A stretch of DNA of 64,000 bases from Anaerolineae bacterium (lineage in GTDB: Bacteria > Chloroflexota > Anaerolineae > DUEN01). The notes beneath the pieces are model-generated. The model did no database searches. It was not told the DNA's origin and was given only the letters and a program-made list of their open reading frames with translations. This document shows positions 26,358 to 35,718 of the stretch, piece by piece (positions within the stretch are counted from its first letter, which is position 1; the number at the start of each line of letters is the position of its first letter). The stretch lies in the NCBI GenBank assembly GCA_025060615.1, contig JANXBS010000001.1, positions 219,577 to 283,576 on the forward strand, read 5' to 3'. The position numbers were made by a program, and so were the translations under genes.

Positions 26358-28829
26358 TTATCGCACGTGCACCACGTCCTCCAACAAGATGCGATCTCCC
26401 CATGACGCGCCATCGAGTCCCGTCACTGGCAGACGAACGCCTGTGGCTGGATCGTACAGCCCGATCTTCAGATCATAACGGCCCGGTGGGGCATCCAGAG
26501 CGACAGAGAAAGCGTACGGGTCGCGTACGTGATCACCTGGCCGCCACAGCGGCAACGGCTGGGTCCCAAAGACAGGTGGGTTATCTTGCTGGCCACGCAG
26601 CGTCCCGTTTCCATCTAGAAGATGGACGAAGACAGTGTACGCGAGCGCTGTTTCGGCCAATGCCTGCCAGTATAAGGTTATGCGCACCTCGCCACCTGGA
26701 CGTACTACGGGCGTCTCTACATCATAACCGAGCAGTTGTGCTACATTGCCCACGCGAGCGTCTACTCGATGGGCGATCCGCTCTGAAAGGCGATTCCGAA
26801 ATTCCGGCAAGGGCGTTGGGCGGCGCGGGCCATTGCGATAGCGCATCAGATGCCATAGCGTCCCCTCGCCTAACAGCCGCGGCGCTAGCTGGCTTTCCCT
26901 CACCTGTGGCCGCAGACGAAGCCCTACATTCCATACATCTACTCGGCCAGACGCTAAGGTGCCATCCAAGATCCCTAGTGCTACCGAAAACTCCGAAAGC
27001 TCTCCGGACCACCAGGTGAAAGTGTCAGCGACTACTCGCACTATCTCACCGGGTCGCCAGCGGTTAGTTGGGTACCATACCAACGTCATCTGGGGTACTT
27101 CGGTGGCGCCTCGTAGCTGGTATCGTTCATCGGCCAGGTATAGGGTTACGGCGTACTCATGTGTGAGCGGCTGCAAAGCCTGAAAGTAGAGCACATAAAA
27201 CGGCTCGCCGTCGCGCCGCGGCAGCAGGTCAAATCCCAAGAACCGGATGAGTGCCTCCCTCGTATCCGGACGGACGAAATCCACCGTGGCAGGGTATTGC
27301 GGCGCTGCACTCGACACGCGGGCGAAGTCATAAAAGGCATCGGGCAGAGGCCGGACAGGGGCACCGCGCCGCAACAGCACGTAGCCATCGGCTGCGTCCA
27401 CCACACCGTAGCCGGGCCGCTCAGCTACATTGCTCTTCAGCCAGGCGTGAATATTGAGGTAATTATACCCTGGATAGGTGGTCACATCGAGCAACAGGTA
27501 CTCGCCGCTCACATCGTAAGGGATGATGGTGATCTGCTCTCGTTGCGACAGGTGTGGATTTAGGTTCTGTTGGGTGGACACGCTGGCGTTGGGTGGGATC
27601 TGAGCTAGGAAGCGGGCTAGCAAGCGATGGTGTGCGGTCAACTGTGGCGGATCATAATCCCGTGCCAGCGGGGTGAACCCGTACTCCCACTGCGCAGCGA
27701 GGCTGGTCCATAAGGTCAGCGCGGCCAGTATGCCGGTTGCATGTCTTGCAAAATGGAAGAGAGGCGAGCCACCAGGGATGCGGGATGGGGGATGGTCAAT
27801 GGCTGATAACAGGCGGCTGATGGTGGCGATTCCCATCACGGCCGCAATGGCCACCACTGGCGCGATGGGGGCCACGTAATGGCGGCCCAGGACGTGTTGG
27901 GTTGGGTTATTGCTGAGGAGGTTGAGGGCAACGGAAGGTGCTGCGATGAGCAACGCCGGCCATCCCGCAAGAGGAAGGAAAGCCATCGGCCATAGCATCC
28001 CGACTAAATAGCGGACAGTATCCCAGGTCAGCAGGCCGCGAACGACAGCCACTAGCAACATAGGCAAGTTAGCTAGGGTGAGTCCTCCTGGACCGAGCAC
28101 GTCGGCATAACGTCCTAGATACTGTGACTGCCCGCCTAATGTATAAGCTGGGATGACCACGAAGACAGCGATCGTGAACCATACTGCAGCCGCGACCATT
28201 GTGCCCAGGCCTATAGCGCGCTGACGTTCCCATAGGAACGCATATAGCCCCATCATGCCCATCAACAACGGCATGTCCTCTTTGGTCGCCATGATGAGCA
28301 GCCCTAGCAGGGCGAACCATCCCCATCGCCGTCGACGTAGAGCCCAGAAGGCAAATGGAATCATCCCGCCTACCAGCGTCACCGCGTGGAAGTCGTCCAG
28401 CAGAGCCCATTGCAGCGGCGCATAGAGGAGAAAGGCAGCCGCCAGCATCGCAGCAGGCCAGGGATGGACGAGTTCATCTAACCCCAGCCGGTAGACCGCC
28501 CAGGCTCCAGAGGCTACTACTGCGGCCTGAAGGACAAGCAGCAGACGGACATCGCTCCACAACCAGTACAGTGGCGTGATCAGGAAGTAAATCGGCTCGA
28601 AGTGCATGGCCAGCCGTGATGGGTATCGGAAGTCTTCGCTCTTGCCAATCCAGTTGGTGAATTGAAGGATACGCCCGTGGGCCGTGTTCCAGATCGCCTG
28701 ATCCACGTTGCCTAGATCGTATCCACGCGAGTTGAGAGTCTCATGACGTAGCACCGCCAGATACCCGAACCAGGCAGCATAAGCTAATACCAAAGCGAGG
28801 ACCACGCTAGCGGCAAGCCGTTGGCTCAT
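26358..28829 (-). CDS. DUF2079-family polytopic membrane protein with C-terminal beta-sandwich modules
   Basis: Large inner-membrane protein, related in layout to lipid-linked-sugar glycosyltransferases; true activity unknown. Seen: first membrane helix at once after the start, the DUF2079 block YDLGNVDQAIWNTAHGRILQ, about ten helices up to residue 400, then a soluble C-terminal half. That half ends in two related beta-rich modules (about residues 530-633 and 694-823), the latter reading QLLGYDVETP, ITLYWQAL, VFVHLLDG, GRYDLKIGLYDP. I favour ATG 28829 (AGGG seven bases upstream); ATG 28862 or a TTG at 28895 overlapping the upstream stop are possible. It follows the GT39-like gene and is probably coupled to it. 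Confidence 0.82.
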   Translation of the reverse strand: MSQRLAASVVLALVLAYAAWFGYLAVLRHETLNSRGYDLGNVDQAIWNTAHGRILQFTNWIGKSEDFRYPSRLAMHFEPIYFLITPLYWLWSDVRLLLVLQAAVVASGAWAVYRLGLDELVHPWPAAMLAAAFLLYAPLQWALLDDFHAVTLVGGMIPFAFWALRRRRWGWFALLGLLIMATKEDMPLLMGMMGLYAFLWERQRAIGLGTMVAAAVWFTIAVFVVIPAYTLGGQSQYLGRYADVLGPGGLTLANLPMLLVAVVRGLLTWDTVRYLVGMLWPMAFLPLAGWPALLIAAPSVALNLLSNNPTQHVLGRHYVAPIAPVVAIAAVMGIATISRLLSAIDHPPSRIPGGSPLFHFARHATGILAALTLWTSLAAQWEYGFTPLARDYDPPQLTAHHRLLARFLAQIPPNASVSTQQNLNPHLSQREQITIIPYDVSGEYLLLDVTTYPGYNYLNIHAWLKSNVAERPGYGVVDAADGYVLLRRGAPVRPLPDAFYDFARVSSAAPQYPATVDFVRPDTREALIRFLGFDLLPRRDGEPFYVLYFQALQPLTHEYAVTLYLADERYQLRGATEVPQMTLVWYPTNRWRPGEIVRVVADTFTWWSGELSEFSVALGILDGTLASGRVDVWNVGLRLRPQVRESQLAPRLLGEGTLWHLMRYRNGPRRPTPLPEFRNRLSERIAHRVDARVGNVAQLLGYDVETPVVRPGGEVRITLYWQALAETALAYTVFVHLLDGNGTLRGQQDNPPVFGTQPLPLWRPGDHVRDPYAFSVALDAPPGRYDLKIGLYDPATGVRLPVTGLDGASWGDRILLEDVVHVR

Positions 28830-28891
28830 GGTATTACCCTGGGCATAATGTAAGGCTCTCATAACTCGAACCCCGTCGAGCCATGTTCGGT

Positions 28892-31807
28892 TCAACGGAC
28901 CTGTAGCGGTGACACTAGAGGGATGGTATCCGCACCCTCAGCTGTGGTCAAACGCTGGCCGGTGAGAGGATCGTAGAAGCCAATAACGAGATGATAGGAA
29001 CCTGAGGGTAGAGTAGCCGGCAGGATAAGCTCAAAGGTATCGGTCATGATCTCGCCGGCGATCCAACTAGTTGTAGGGAACGCACCGTTCCCCGGCACAC
29101 CATCATGCTGAGCGACAATCTGGCCATCCGCTAGGAGGTGAGTAAAGCGAGTGTAGTTCTGGTCCGGTTCACTCAGTGCCTGCCAGTACAGCGTGACCGT
29201 GATGGGCTGGCCACTTTGAGCTACGGCCGGCAGCTCGTATCCCAAAAGGCGAGCGACACCGCCTAGATCTGCGCGTTGCGAGAAGGCGGGATGGGGCAGC
29301 TGAAAGGAGCGCTGACGTGCATGCAACTCGATGGTGCCTAGCCCAAGCACGGGCACCGGAAATTGTGAGCCCGTATCGGCCACGATCTCAAGTTGATAGA
29401 GGCCGCTGGGCGCATCGGCAGGCAACAGGGCCTCCCATACCTCGCGGACGAGCTCCCCAGTTGTCCACTGGGATGGTGGATAGCTCCCACCGATGGGATG
29501 GCCACGCGCGCGCCGCCAGACCTCGTCGCCGGCTCGCAACTGCAGGTAAAGCGAGGCCCTCTGGACAGGCGGAGTTTCACTTGCCTGCCAGAGCAAGGTG
29601 ATGGGGACCGCCTCACCTGCGAGCAAGGGGCGACCACCCCTATCTTCCTCGCTAGCTAGCTGCGGCCACTCATAGCCGACTAGGCGTATCCCCCCGACAG
29701 GGATGTCAACGCGATGAGCGATCTGCCAATCAGTTTCAGGAGATGGAGGATGCTCTGGCCTGCGGACGGTAAGCGTAGTGAGCGCCGCAGCCGTGCCGCG
29801 CGGGCCATCCGGGCCGTAAATCTCCAATGCTTTTTGAAGCTGAGAGGAGAAGAAACCAACTTCTAAAGTGTACGTACCAGGCGGGGTGCCAGGGGGGATG
29901 CGGATGGCGTGTACGTCGCGGACGATCTGTCGTGTGGGCCATGGCCACTGGTAGACGGGCAAAAAGCCCCCGACGGGGGGACTATCGGACTTGGCAAGGC
30001 GCTGGCCATCCTGGTTGCGAAGCCCCACGTAGACCGAATAATCGGGCGCATCGAAGGGGGCGATGGCCTGCCAGTAAAGCGTGAGGGTGGCAGTATAACC
30101 TGCAGTGACTTCAGGCGTCTCCACCTCAAAGCCCAACAGAAGAGCAGAACCGCCAAAGTTTAGACGGACGGAATTAGGCAACTGCGAGGCTTCGGACAAG
30201 GGCACGTTAGGACCGCGGTAGATACGAATGTAATCGACGCCGCCGTGATGGATTACATACACCGGTCTTTGTATCTCGAAGTAGCGAATGAGCTTTGGGC
30301 TTGGTTCCAGACGTTGGATCTGGTTAATATACAACATGACGTAGTTTGTATCCAGCCACCTATAAAAGACTTGCGTTGGCCCATGATAATATGGTGCAAA
30401 GCTTCGACTGTACCAAGTCGCAACAGAAGCCTTCTGAGGAGTTGCGTGGACATTAAGCCAATTCGCAGCCTGATCGAGAAGCTCACCATTACCAATCATG
30501 AGAAGCCGAACAGCTTGGGAGATGCCGCCGAAGAGCGGGTTGAAATAGGTGAGATAATACGGTGCATGCAGCAGGAGAATAGCGAGTTGAAGCGCAAAAG
30601 CGGCAGGGACTAAAATGCGAAAGAGGCGAGTGGTGAGAGCAACGAGAGAAGCAGCAGTCAGCAGAGCCAGGCCAGGAAAGAGAGGGATGACATAACGATC
30701 TATCTTAGTAGCCTGAACAGAGATAGCGAGGAGGACTATGGCAAGGGCAAGAACCAATGGAATGAAAGAGATGGCGTTGGGAAGGCGATACCTCCAGCTT
30801 GGTGCAAAGAGCACCACTAGTCCCACGAGAGCGCCGATCAGTAACACTGGTGAGGTCCGGTATGCTAGTACTACTAGGTAAAACGAGGGGCCAGGGGCGT
30901 TGGTGGGCTGGCCTAAGAAAAACTGTTTATGCCCTTCCAACTCCACATCGAAGAGATCATAGGCGAAGCGATGCCATGTGCCGACAGGATTGGCCCAAGT
31001 AGCGGGCCAAAGGACCAGGATAGCGCCCAACACCAAGGCGAGCCAGAGGACAAGATCAGCGATGATGATCCGCCAAGGCTTCCAAGGCCTAGGGGTGGCG
31101 TTCATGAAATGAAAGAGGAAAGCGAAGAGGAAGCCAGGCAGAAAGAGCAAGGCAGCCACTTTGCTAAGCAGTGCTATGGCAAAGGTAAAGGCAGAGAGTG
31201 CCAGCCAGCGGCGAGGATGGGTGCAGGAACGGAGATATAGAAAAAAGGCCAACAAAGCCAGCCAAGTGAAATTACTCTGGAGCCCATCGGTGGTAAGGGC
31301 ACGCTGATAGGCGAGAAAGAAGGGTTCCAGCGAGAGCAAAACGGTGGCCAGCCGGGCGGTAAGATCACCAAAGAGTCGGCGGCAAAGGGCGTAAAAGGCT
31401 ACCACGCCGCCAGACGTAACAAAAGCAAACAGGAGACGTGCGGTCAAGTAAAGCGCTAGTGGGGAGGGGATCTCCATCCCGGCCAGCCGCTGTAGATAGT
31501 CCAGCAGCGATGTGCTCTGCCTGGCTAGATCGTCGGCAGGCAGAAGGGAGCGAAGCAAGTAGCGAAAAGAGAGGCTAGCACCGATCAACCACATGTTCGT
31601 GACGCCGGGATGATGACGAAGGTAGGTGTCGGCTGGATGGCCACTGAGAAGGGCGGCCAGAAACTGAGGACCGCGGCGAATCCAATGCCCCTCATCCACG
31701 TTAATAGGGACATCCATCCTCACCAGCCGCAGCAACACCCCCACTACAAAAAACAGCAGCACAATCCACAAATTTGAGCGGCTGTGTGCCTTGGCGGTCT
31801 GATTCAT
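28892..31807 (-). CDS. GT39/ArnT-like membrane glycosyltransferase with three C-terminal beta-sandwich repeats
   Basis: Integral membrane glycosyltransferase of the PMT/ArnT (GT-C) type, expected to use a polyprenyl-phosphate sugar donor outside the membrane. Seen in 971 residues: first helix, then the acidic loop motif MDVPINVDEGHW (the catalytic Asp/Glu loop of GT-C enzymes), roughly eleven more helices up to residue 500, then three tandem modules (about 550-690, 705-826, 847-971), each with LLG[FY]E, LYWQA-like and P[PS]G-Y-LE patterns. ATG 31807 (MNQTAKAH) is chosen because the longer frame upstream is basic, non-homologous and overlaps the SDR gene. Donor and acceptor are unknown. Confidence 0.85.
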   Translation of the reverse strand: MNQTAKAHSRSNLWIVLLFFVVGVLLRLVRMDVPINVDEGHWIRRGPQFLAALLSGHPADTYLRHHPGVTNMWLIGASLSFRYLLRSLLPADDLARQSTSLLDYLQRLAGMEIPSPLALYLTARLLFAFVTSGGVVAFYALCRRLFGDLTARLATVLLSLEPFFLAYQRALTTDGLQSNFTWLALLAFFLYLRSCTHPRRWLALSAFTFAIALLSKVAALLFLPGFLFAFLFHFMNATPRPWKPWRIIIADLVLWLALVLGAILVLWPATWANPVGTWHRFAYDLFDVELEGHKQFFLGQPTNAPGPSFYLVVLAYRTSPVLLIGALVGLVVLFAPSWRYRLPNAISFIPLVLALAIVLLAISVQATKIDRYVIPLFPGLALLTAASLVALTTRLFRILVPAAFALQLAILLLHAPYYLTYFNPLFGGISQAVRLLMIGNGELLDQAANWLNVHATPQKASVATWYSRSFAPYYHGPTQVFYRWLDTNYVMLYINQIQRLEPSPKLIRYFEIQRPVYVIHHGGVDYIRIYRGPNVPLSEASQLPNSVRLNFGGSALLLGFEVETPEVTAGYTATLTLYWQAIAPFDAPDYSVYVGLRNQDGQRLAKSDSPPVGGFLPVYQWPWPTRQIVRDVHAIRIPPGTPPGTYTLEVGFFSSQLQKALEIYGPDGPRGTAAALTTLTVRRPEHPPSPETDWQIAHRVDIPVGGIRLVGYEWPQLASEEDRGGRPLLAGEAVPITLLWQASETPPVQRASLYLQLRAGDEVWRRARGHPIGGSYPPSQWTTGELVREVWEALLPADAPSGLYQLEIVADTGSQFPVPVLGLGTIELHARQRSFQLPHPAFSQRADLGGVARLLGYELPAVAQSGQPITVTLYWQALSEPDQNYTRFTHLLADGQIVAQHDGVPGNGAFPTTSWIAGEIMTDTFELILPATLPSGSYHLVIGFYDPLTGQRLTTAEGADTIPLVSPLQVR

Positions 31808-31869
31808 CGCTGCATTACCCGTCGATATTTTATCATACCTGATGATTAAGAAGGCCCTTCGGAATACTC

Positions 31870-32607
31870 CTATCGATAGCCGTATCGTTCGCCTCCATCT
31901 ACTGTGATCACTTCGCCGGTGATATAATCGGCACGGATCAGGAACAGCACAGCCTCTGCCACGTCCTCTGGAGTGCCCCAACGTCCGAGCAGAGTTCTCT
32001 GTGCGATACGGGCGATCTTTTCCTCACTATAGCCAGGCGGTGGTAGGACGGGGCCAGGCGCTACAGCGTTTACACGCACCATAGGAGCCAATTCCAACGC
32101 CAATTGACGGGTCAACGCAAGCAACGCGGCCTTGCCCACGCTGTGGGCGGCGAACCCTGGCCATGGTTGCCAGGCCGAGAGGTCCACGATGTTGATGATG
32201 GCACCTGTACCCCGCTCCAGCATCAACGGGGCGACAGCGTTGGCACAGTAAAACGAGCCGTGGATGAGGATGCCGGTCACGCGGTGCCAGGCGCTTAGAT
32301 CACGGGTAGGGAATGGAGTCTTTTCAAAGCGAGAAGCACTGTTGATCAAGATGTCCACCCGGCCAAAGTGCGCCTGCGCGGTTGCCACCATGGCCTCGAC
32401 TTGTCGAAGGTCTGCCACATCAGCCTGAATCGCTAGAGCTTCCACGCCCCTTGCGCGCGCTTCTGCTGCCGTCGTCTGGGCAGCTTCATGAGAAGTGTAA
32501 TAGTTGATGATCACATGCGCACCTGCCTGCGCCAGCGCCAGCGTAATCGCCTTGCCCACACGGTGTGCGCCGCCGGTGACGAGCGCGACCTTTCCTTTTG
32601 GGTCCAT
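31870..32607 (-). CDS. SDR-family oxidoreductase, pteridine-reductase-like, with catalytic Tyr replaced by His
   Basis: Short-chain dehydrogenase/reductase of 245 residues. Seen: cofactor motif TGGAHRVGKA (TGGxxRxG variant typical of pteridine-reductase-like SDRs), INSAS with conserved Asn at 89, NIVDLSA, and GFAAHSVGKAAL where the YxxxK active site reads HxxxK (His155, Lys159). The codon is CAC, one transition away from TAC (Tyr). The rest of the fold is intact, including VNAVAPGPV and TGEVITVDGG. It lies 62 bases upstream of the GT39-like gene on the same strand. Activity may be altered or lost. Confidence 0.88.
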   Translation of the reverse strand: MDPKGKVALVTGGAHRVGKAITLALAQAGAHVIINYYTSHEAAQTTAAEARARGVEALAIQADVADLRQVEAMVATAQAHFGRVDILINSASRFEKTPFPTRDLSAWHRVTGILIHGSFYCANAVAPLMLERGTGAIINIVDLSAWQPWPGFAAHSVGKAALLALTRQLALELAPMVRVNAVAPGPVLPPPGYSEEKIARIAQRTLLGRWGTPEDVAEAVLFLIRADYITGEVITVDGGERYGYR

Positions 32608-32688
32608 AGCTCCCTTCTCCTCTGCAAACTACATCCAGGTCTGAAACGGTGGCTCAGCAGCCGAGCGTTCTCCTAAGTGAGGCCTTTT

Positions 32689-33588
32689 CTAGGGTATACA
32701 ACCGGCCGCTCGAGCATAGGCCAGGCCCTGCTGAAGCTCTTCGCCTTCATAGTACCAGTCTAACTCAAACGTGCGGACGGCAGTCGCCGGCAGATGGCGG
32801 GCGAGGTAGGCGAAGTCAAGCTCTCCTAGGCCGGGCGGCAAATGATCGCGCAAGCCGATGACATCGTGCATATGCACCCCCACGATGCGGTCGGCGAGGG
32901 CATCAAGCCAGGCCTGATGCTCGTGGAAGCCCAGGTTGGCTAGAACCTGCACATGCCCCATGTCGTACCAGAAGCCCACCGTCTGCGGATCATGATCCCT
33001 CAGCAAGACGGCCAGCTCTTCCCAGGTGGGGATCTCCCGATAGAAGCGGCGGGATTCAATGCCGATGCGCACCCCCAGGCGCATAGCTGTCGCAGCCAGC
33101 TCGTCCAGGCTGCGACGGGCTGCGTCCAAATAAGGACCCTGGCGTTGAGCACGTTCGGCGATGATCTGATCACGCAGGCGGAGGAAGGAGGGCGATCCTA
33201 CCTGCCCGCCAAGATACCGTTGTTCGAGCGCCCACTCAAGGTGAGAGGGCATTTCGACGGTCCCCAAGTGGACACATACGGCCTGAGCGCCCATCTCGGC
33301 GGCGAACTGCAAGCTACGTTCTCCCTGGGCGACCGCCCAGCGACGTGCTGTTTCATCCAAAGAGGAGAGCAAGGCATCGGCAGAGTAACGGTAAGGCGAT
33401 GGCTCGGCCGGGGCCGGATAGTGGACAGAGGTGATCGGGATCTCGCCTGGGCGCACACCATCCACATGAGTGATCGTGGTGGTATGGCTGAGCTCGACAG
33501 CCGGGAAGCCTAACACGGCGGCGGCTTGCGCCAGCGAGCGTACATCTTCAAAGCGGTGCTGAGCCCACATGGACGAGAGTGCAAACAT
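32689..33588 (-). CDS. Sugar phosphate isomerase/epimerase-like TIM-barrel protein
   Basis: Xylose-isomerase-like (AP_endonuc_2 fold) protein of 299 residues; relatives isomerise or epimerise sugars, inosose or hydroxypyruvate with a divalent metal. Seen: FPAVELSHTTTITH, AVCVHLGTVEMPSH, a metal-ligand Glu in RIGIESRRFYREIP, FWYDMGHVQV with Asp/His, IVGVHMHDVIG with His, and FELDWYYEGEEL with the last Glu. ATG 33588 is preceded by AGAGGATC at a suitable distance; TTG 33603 is unlikely. It may belong with the downstream SDR. Substrate unknown. Confidence 0.83.
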   Translation of the reverse strand: MFALSSMWAQHRFEDVRSLAQAAAVLGFPAVELSHTTTITHVDGVRPGEIPITSVHYPAPAEPSPYRYSADALLSSLDETARRWAVAQGERSLQFAAEMGAQAVCVHLGTVEMPSHLEWALEQRYLGGQVGSPSFLRLRDQIIAERAQRQGPYLDAARRSLDELAATAMRLGVRIGIESRRFYREIPTWEELAVLLRDHDPQTVGFWYDMGHVQVLANLGFHEHQAWLDALADRIVGVHMHDVIGLRDHLPPGLGELDFAYLARHLPATAVRTFELDWYYEGEELQQGLAYARAAGCIP

Positions 33589-33726
33589 AACAGATCCTCT
33601 CAAGCCAAAGCTCCATCTCCCCTCCCGTGCAAAGGCTCAGGAGCAAATAAGCACCTCCAGGGGACGATGGCGTTTTGTCCTCATGTCTTCCCTGATTTTA
33701 CTCCCTTTGCCTCAACTCGTCATGTA

Positions 33727-33754
33727 TTGACACGGGGATGGCGTGTGCTATAAT
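33727..33754 (+). promoter_or_regulatory. Consensus sigma-70 promoter of the ABC importer operon
   Basis: TTGACA (33727-33732) and TATAAT (33749-33754), both perfect, lie 16 bases apart. Transcription would start near 33761, about 260 bases before the binding-protein ATG. A promoter this strong points to control after initiation. Confidence 0.85.
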
Positions 33755-33898
33755 CTCGAAGCAGCGAAGGAATATGCTACAACCTCTGTCCCAAGGCAGA
33801 AGTGTTCTGACACAGGAATGAACACCGGCAATTTCCAGAATCAAGACGAAGAGCCTCCATCTCATGACGGCAAAGCTATAGCCGGCATACATGCCTCG

Positions 33899-33940
33899 GG
33901 GGCAGCAGCCTGCCTGGGTTGGCTGCCCCTTTTGTCTTTT
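33899..33940 (+). terminator. Intrinsic terminator inside the transporter leader (possible attenuator)
   Basis: GGGGCAGC (33899-33906) pairs with GCTGCCCC (33922-33929) over a 15-base loop, followed by TTTTGTCTTTT. It lies between the promoter and the first gene on the same strand, the arrangement of an attenuator or expression-platform terminator. Confidence 0.75.
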
Positions 33941-34019
33941 GGGAGCCTCTTTCACCTGGTGCTGCGACTTCCGCTTGCCGCGTCCCAGCGTTTATGTTGG
34001 GCTGATCAGGAGGAAAATC

Positions 34020-35690
34020 ATGTGGGCCAAACGCTTCGCCATGCTTTTGGGCAGGATGCTGGTGATCGTCTGGCTAGCTGCCTGTGCTCCTGTGCGGCCT
34101 GTTCGTGCTCCAGCTCCTCAGGCGACATCGGCCGCTACAGCCCCTAAGACAATCTCCATCTCTTTCTTCGAGGAGCCGGACAGCCTGAATTTCATGTACA
34201 CCCAGATGTGGTTTGCCACGCTGGCGATGGACCTCATCCAGCGCGGGCTTTGGGTGTACGATGATCATCAGAACTTCGTTCCTGAGCTGGCAGTCGAGGT
34301 CCCCAGCCGTGAGAATGGCGGCATCTCCGAGGACGGCAAGGTCATCACCATCCGGCTGCGACAGGGGATACGCTGGCACGATGGACAGCCAGTCACCTCG
34401 GCCGACGTGAGGTTCACTTACGACGCAATCATGAACCCCAGCAACATCGTGGATACGCGCTACCCATATGAGGAGTATATCGAGACCGTAGAGACGCCCG
34501 ACGACTATACAGTGGTCATCCGCTTCAAGCAGCCTTTTGCGGGGTGGTGGACCATGTTCCCATACGTGCTGCCCAAACATCTTCTAGGTGAGCTTGAGTC
34601 GCTGGACACGGCGGAGTTCAATCGGGCTCCGGTAGGTTTCGGCCCTTTCAAGTTTAAGGAGTGGGTCTCGGGCGATCACATCACTCTGGAGAAAAATCCG
34701 GACTATTGGCGCGGCGAGCCAAAGGTGGACACCATCTATATCAAAATTGTGCCCAGTTCCGAGGTGCAGATGGCGGCGATCCAGGCCGGAGGCCAAGTCG
34801 ATATCGGCGTGTTCCACTCGTATGACGAGGTGCCTGTGCTAGAAAGGTTGGGCACAGTGGATGTGCAGGCGATCTACTACGCCTATAATGAGTTCTACCC
34901 GTTCAACCTCGATCCGAATCTCGGCCATCCAGCCTTTCAGGACGCACGTGTCCGCCGCGCTGTCGCTATGAGCATAGACCGGGAGAAGATCACCCAGACG
35001 CTGCTGCTGGGTTTGACCCAGCCGGCTCGCACGTTTTGGGATGGTACCGCCTACGCTAACCAGAACATCCCCTTGATCCTGTACAATCCCCAAGCGGCAG
35101 CAGCGTTGCTAGACGAGGCGGGCTGGGTTGATCATGACGAAGATGGCATTCGGGACAAGGATGGGATTAAGTTCTCGTTCATCCACAGGACGACGGCTGG
35201 GCGGAAGATCCGCGAGGACGCCCAGTTGGCTGTGCAGCAAATGCTGAAGGATCAGGGCATCGAGATGATCATCGAGAACGTGCCATATGACCTGTTCTTC
35301 GAGAGCTACGCCAACGGCGGGCCGATCTACAGCGGGCAGTATCACATGGCCGGCTGGTCGGATGGCTCGTTCCCCGATCCCGGCTCCGCTGCTTACTATT
35401 GGCTCTGCGACCAGATCCCCACCGAGGACAATCCGGAGGGGGGCAACTTCCAGCGATATTGCAATGAGGAGCTCGACCGGCTCCTGCGCGAGCAAGATGT
35501 GACAGTGGACCCGGCGAAACGCAAGGCCATCTTCGATCGCATCCAGCAGCTCATGTACGATGAAACGATCTTCGTGCCCATGTGGAATGACCCAGACCTT
35601 TGGTCCGTCAACCGGCGGCTGCATGCTGTGCGGCTTGGCGGCTGGACGCCGTTCTGGAACGCACACGAATGGGATGTGAGCTCCAATTAG
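34020..35690 (+). CDS. ABC transporter substrate-binding lipoprotein (family 5)
   Basis: Binding protein of the oligopeptide/nickel/oligosaccharide family, 556 residues. Lipobox LAAC at about residue 21 follows a hydrophobic helix. Family blocks: TISISFFEEPDSLNFMYT, VITIRLRQGIRWHDGQPVTSADVRF, VGFGPFKFKEW, EKNPDYWRGEPKVDTIYIK and a C-terminal NPDLW-like end. ATG 34020 is preceded by AGGAGGAAAATC; the longer frame from 33891 runs through the leader hairpin and is unlikely. Two permeases follow at once, then a GH5 glycanase. In Thermotoga, members of this family bind cello- and other oligosaccharides, which may apply here. Confidence 0.93.
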   Translation: MWAKRFAMLLGRMLVIVWLAACAPVRPVRAPAPQATSAATAPKTISISFFEEPDSLNFMYTQMWFATLAMDLIQRGLWVYDDHQNFVPELAVEVPSRENGGISEDGKVITIRLRQGIRWHDGQPVTSADVRFTYDAIMNPSNIVDTRYPYEEYIETVETPDDYTVVIRFKQPFAGWWTMFPYVLPKHLLGELESLDTAEFNRAPVGFGPFKFKEWVSGDHITLEKNPDYWRGEPKVDTIYIKIVPSSEVQMAAIQAGGQVDIGVFHSYDEVPVLERLGTVDVQAIYYAYNEFYPFNLDPNLGHPAFQDARVRRAVAMSIDREKITQTLLLGLTQPARTFWDGTAYANQNIPLILYNPQAAAALLDEAGWVDHDEDGIRDKDGIKFSFIHRTTAGRKIREDAQLAVQQMLKDQGIEMIIENVPYDLFFESYANGGPIYSGQYHMAGWSDGSFPDPGSAAYYWLCDQIPTEDNPEGGNFQRYCNEELDRLLREQDVTVDPAKRKAIFDRIQQLMYDETIFVPMWNDPDLWSVNRRLHAVRLGGWTPFWNAHEWDVSSN

Positions 35691-35718
35691 TCAGGATCTG
35701 ATCAGGGAACGAAAGCTC

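Larger units (their letters stand above)
33589..34019. other. Divergent intergenic region with promoter and transporter leader
   Basis: This 431-base gap between two divergent units holds no assured gene. It carries a perfect consensus promoter (33727-33754) for the plus-strand transporter operon, an about 260-base untranslated leader, a strong hairpin with T tract inside that leader (33899-33940), and the AGGAGGAAAA ribosome binding site just before 34020. A reading frame from 33818 crosses the hairpin but overlaps the true gene and is rejected. Confidence 0.7.

Noticed and set aside
33860-33945. Resemblance of GACGGCAAAGC and GCCTGGGTTGGC in the leader to parts of the cyclic di-GMP-I riboswitch
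   Set aside because: The paired elements and the upstream GGCAAACC block with its hairpin are not present in the right order. Two short matches are not enough without a covariance search.
33743-34147. Plus-strand reading frame across the transporter leader, with an internal ATG at 33818
   Set aside because: It runs through the terminator hairpin and past the start of the binding-protein gene in another frame, has no well-spaced ribosome binding site and no family-like sequence. A short leader peptide is not excluded but is not supported.
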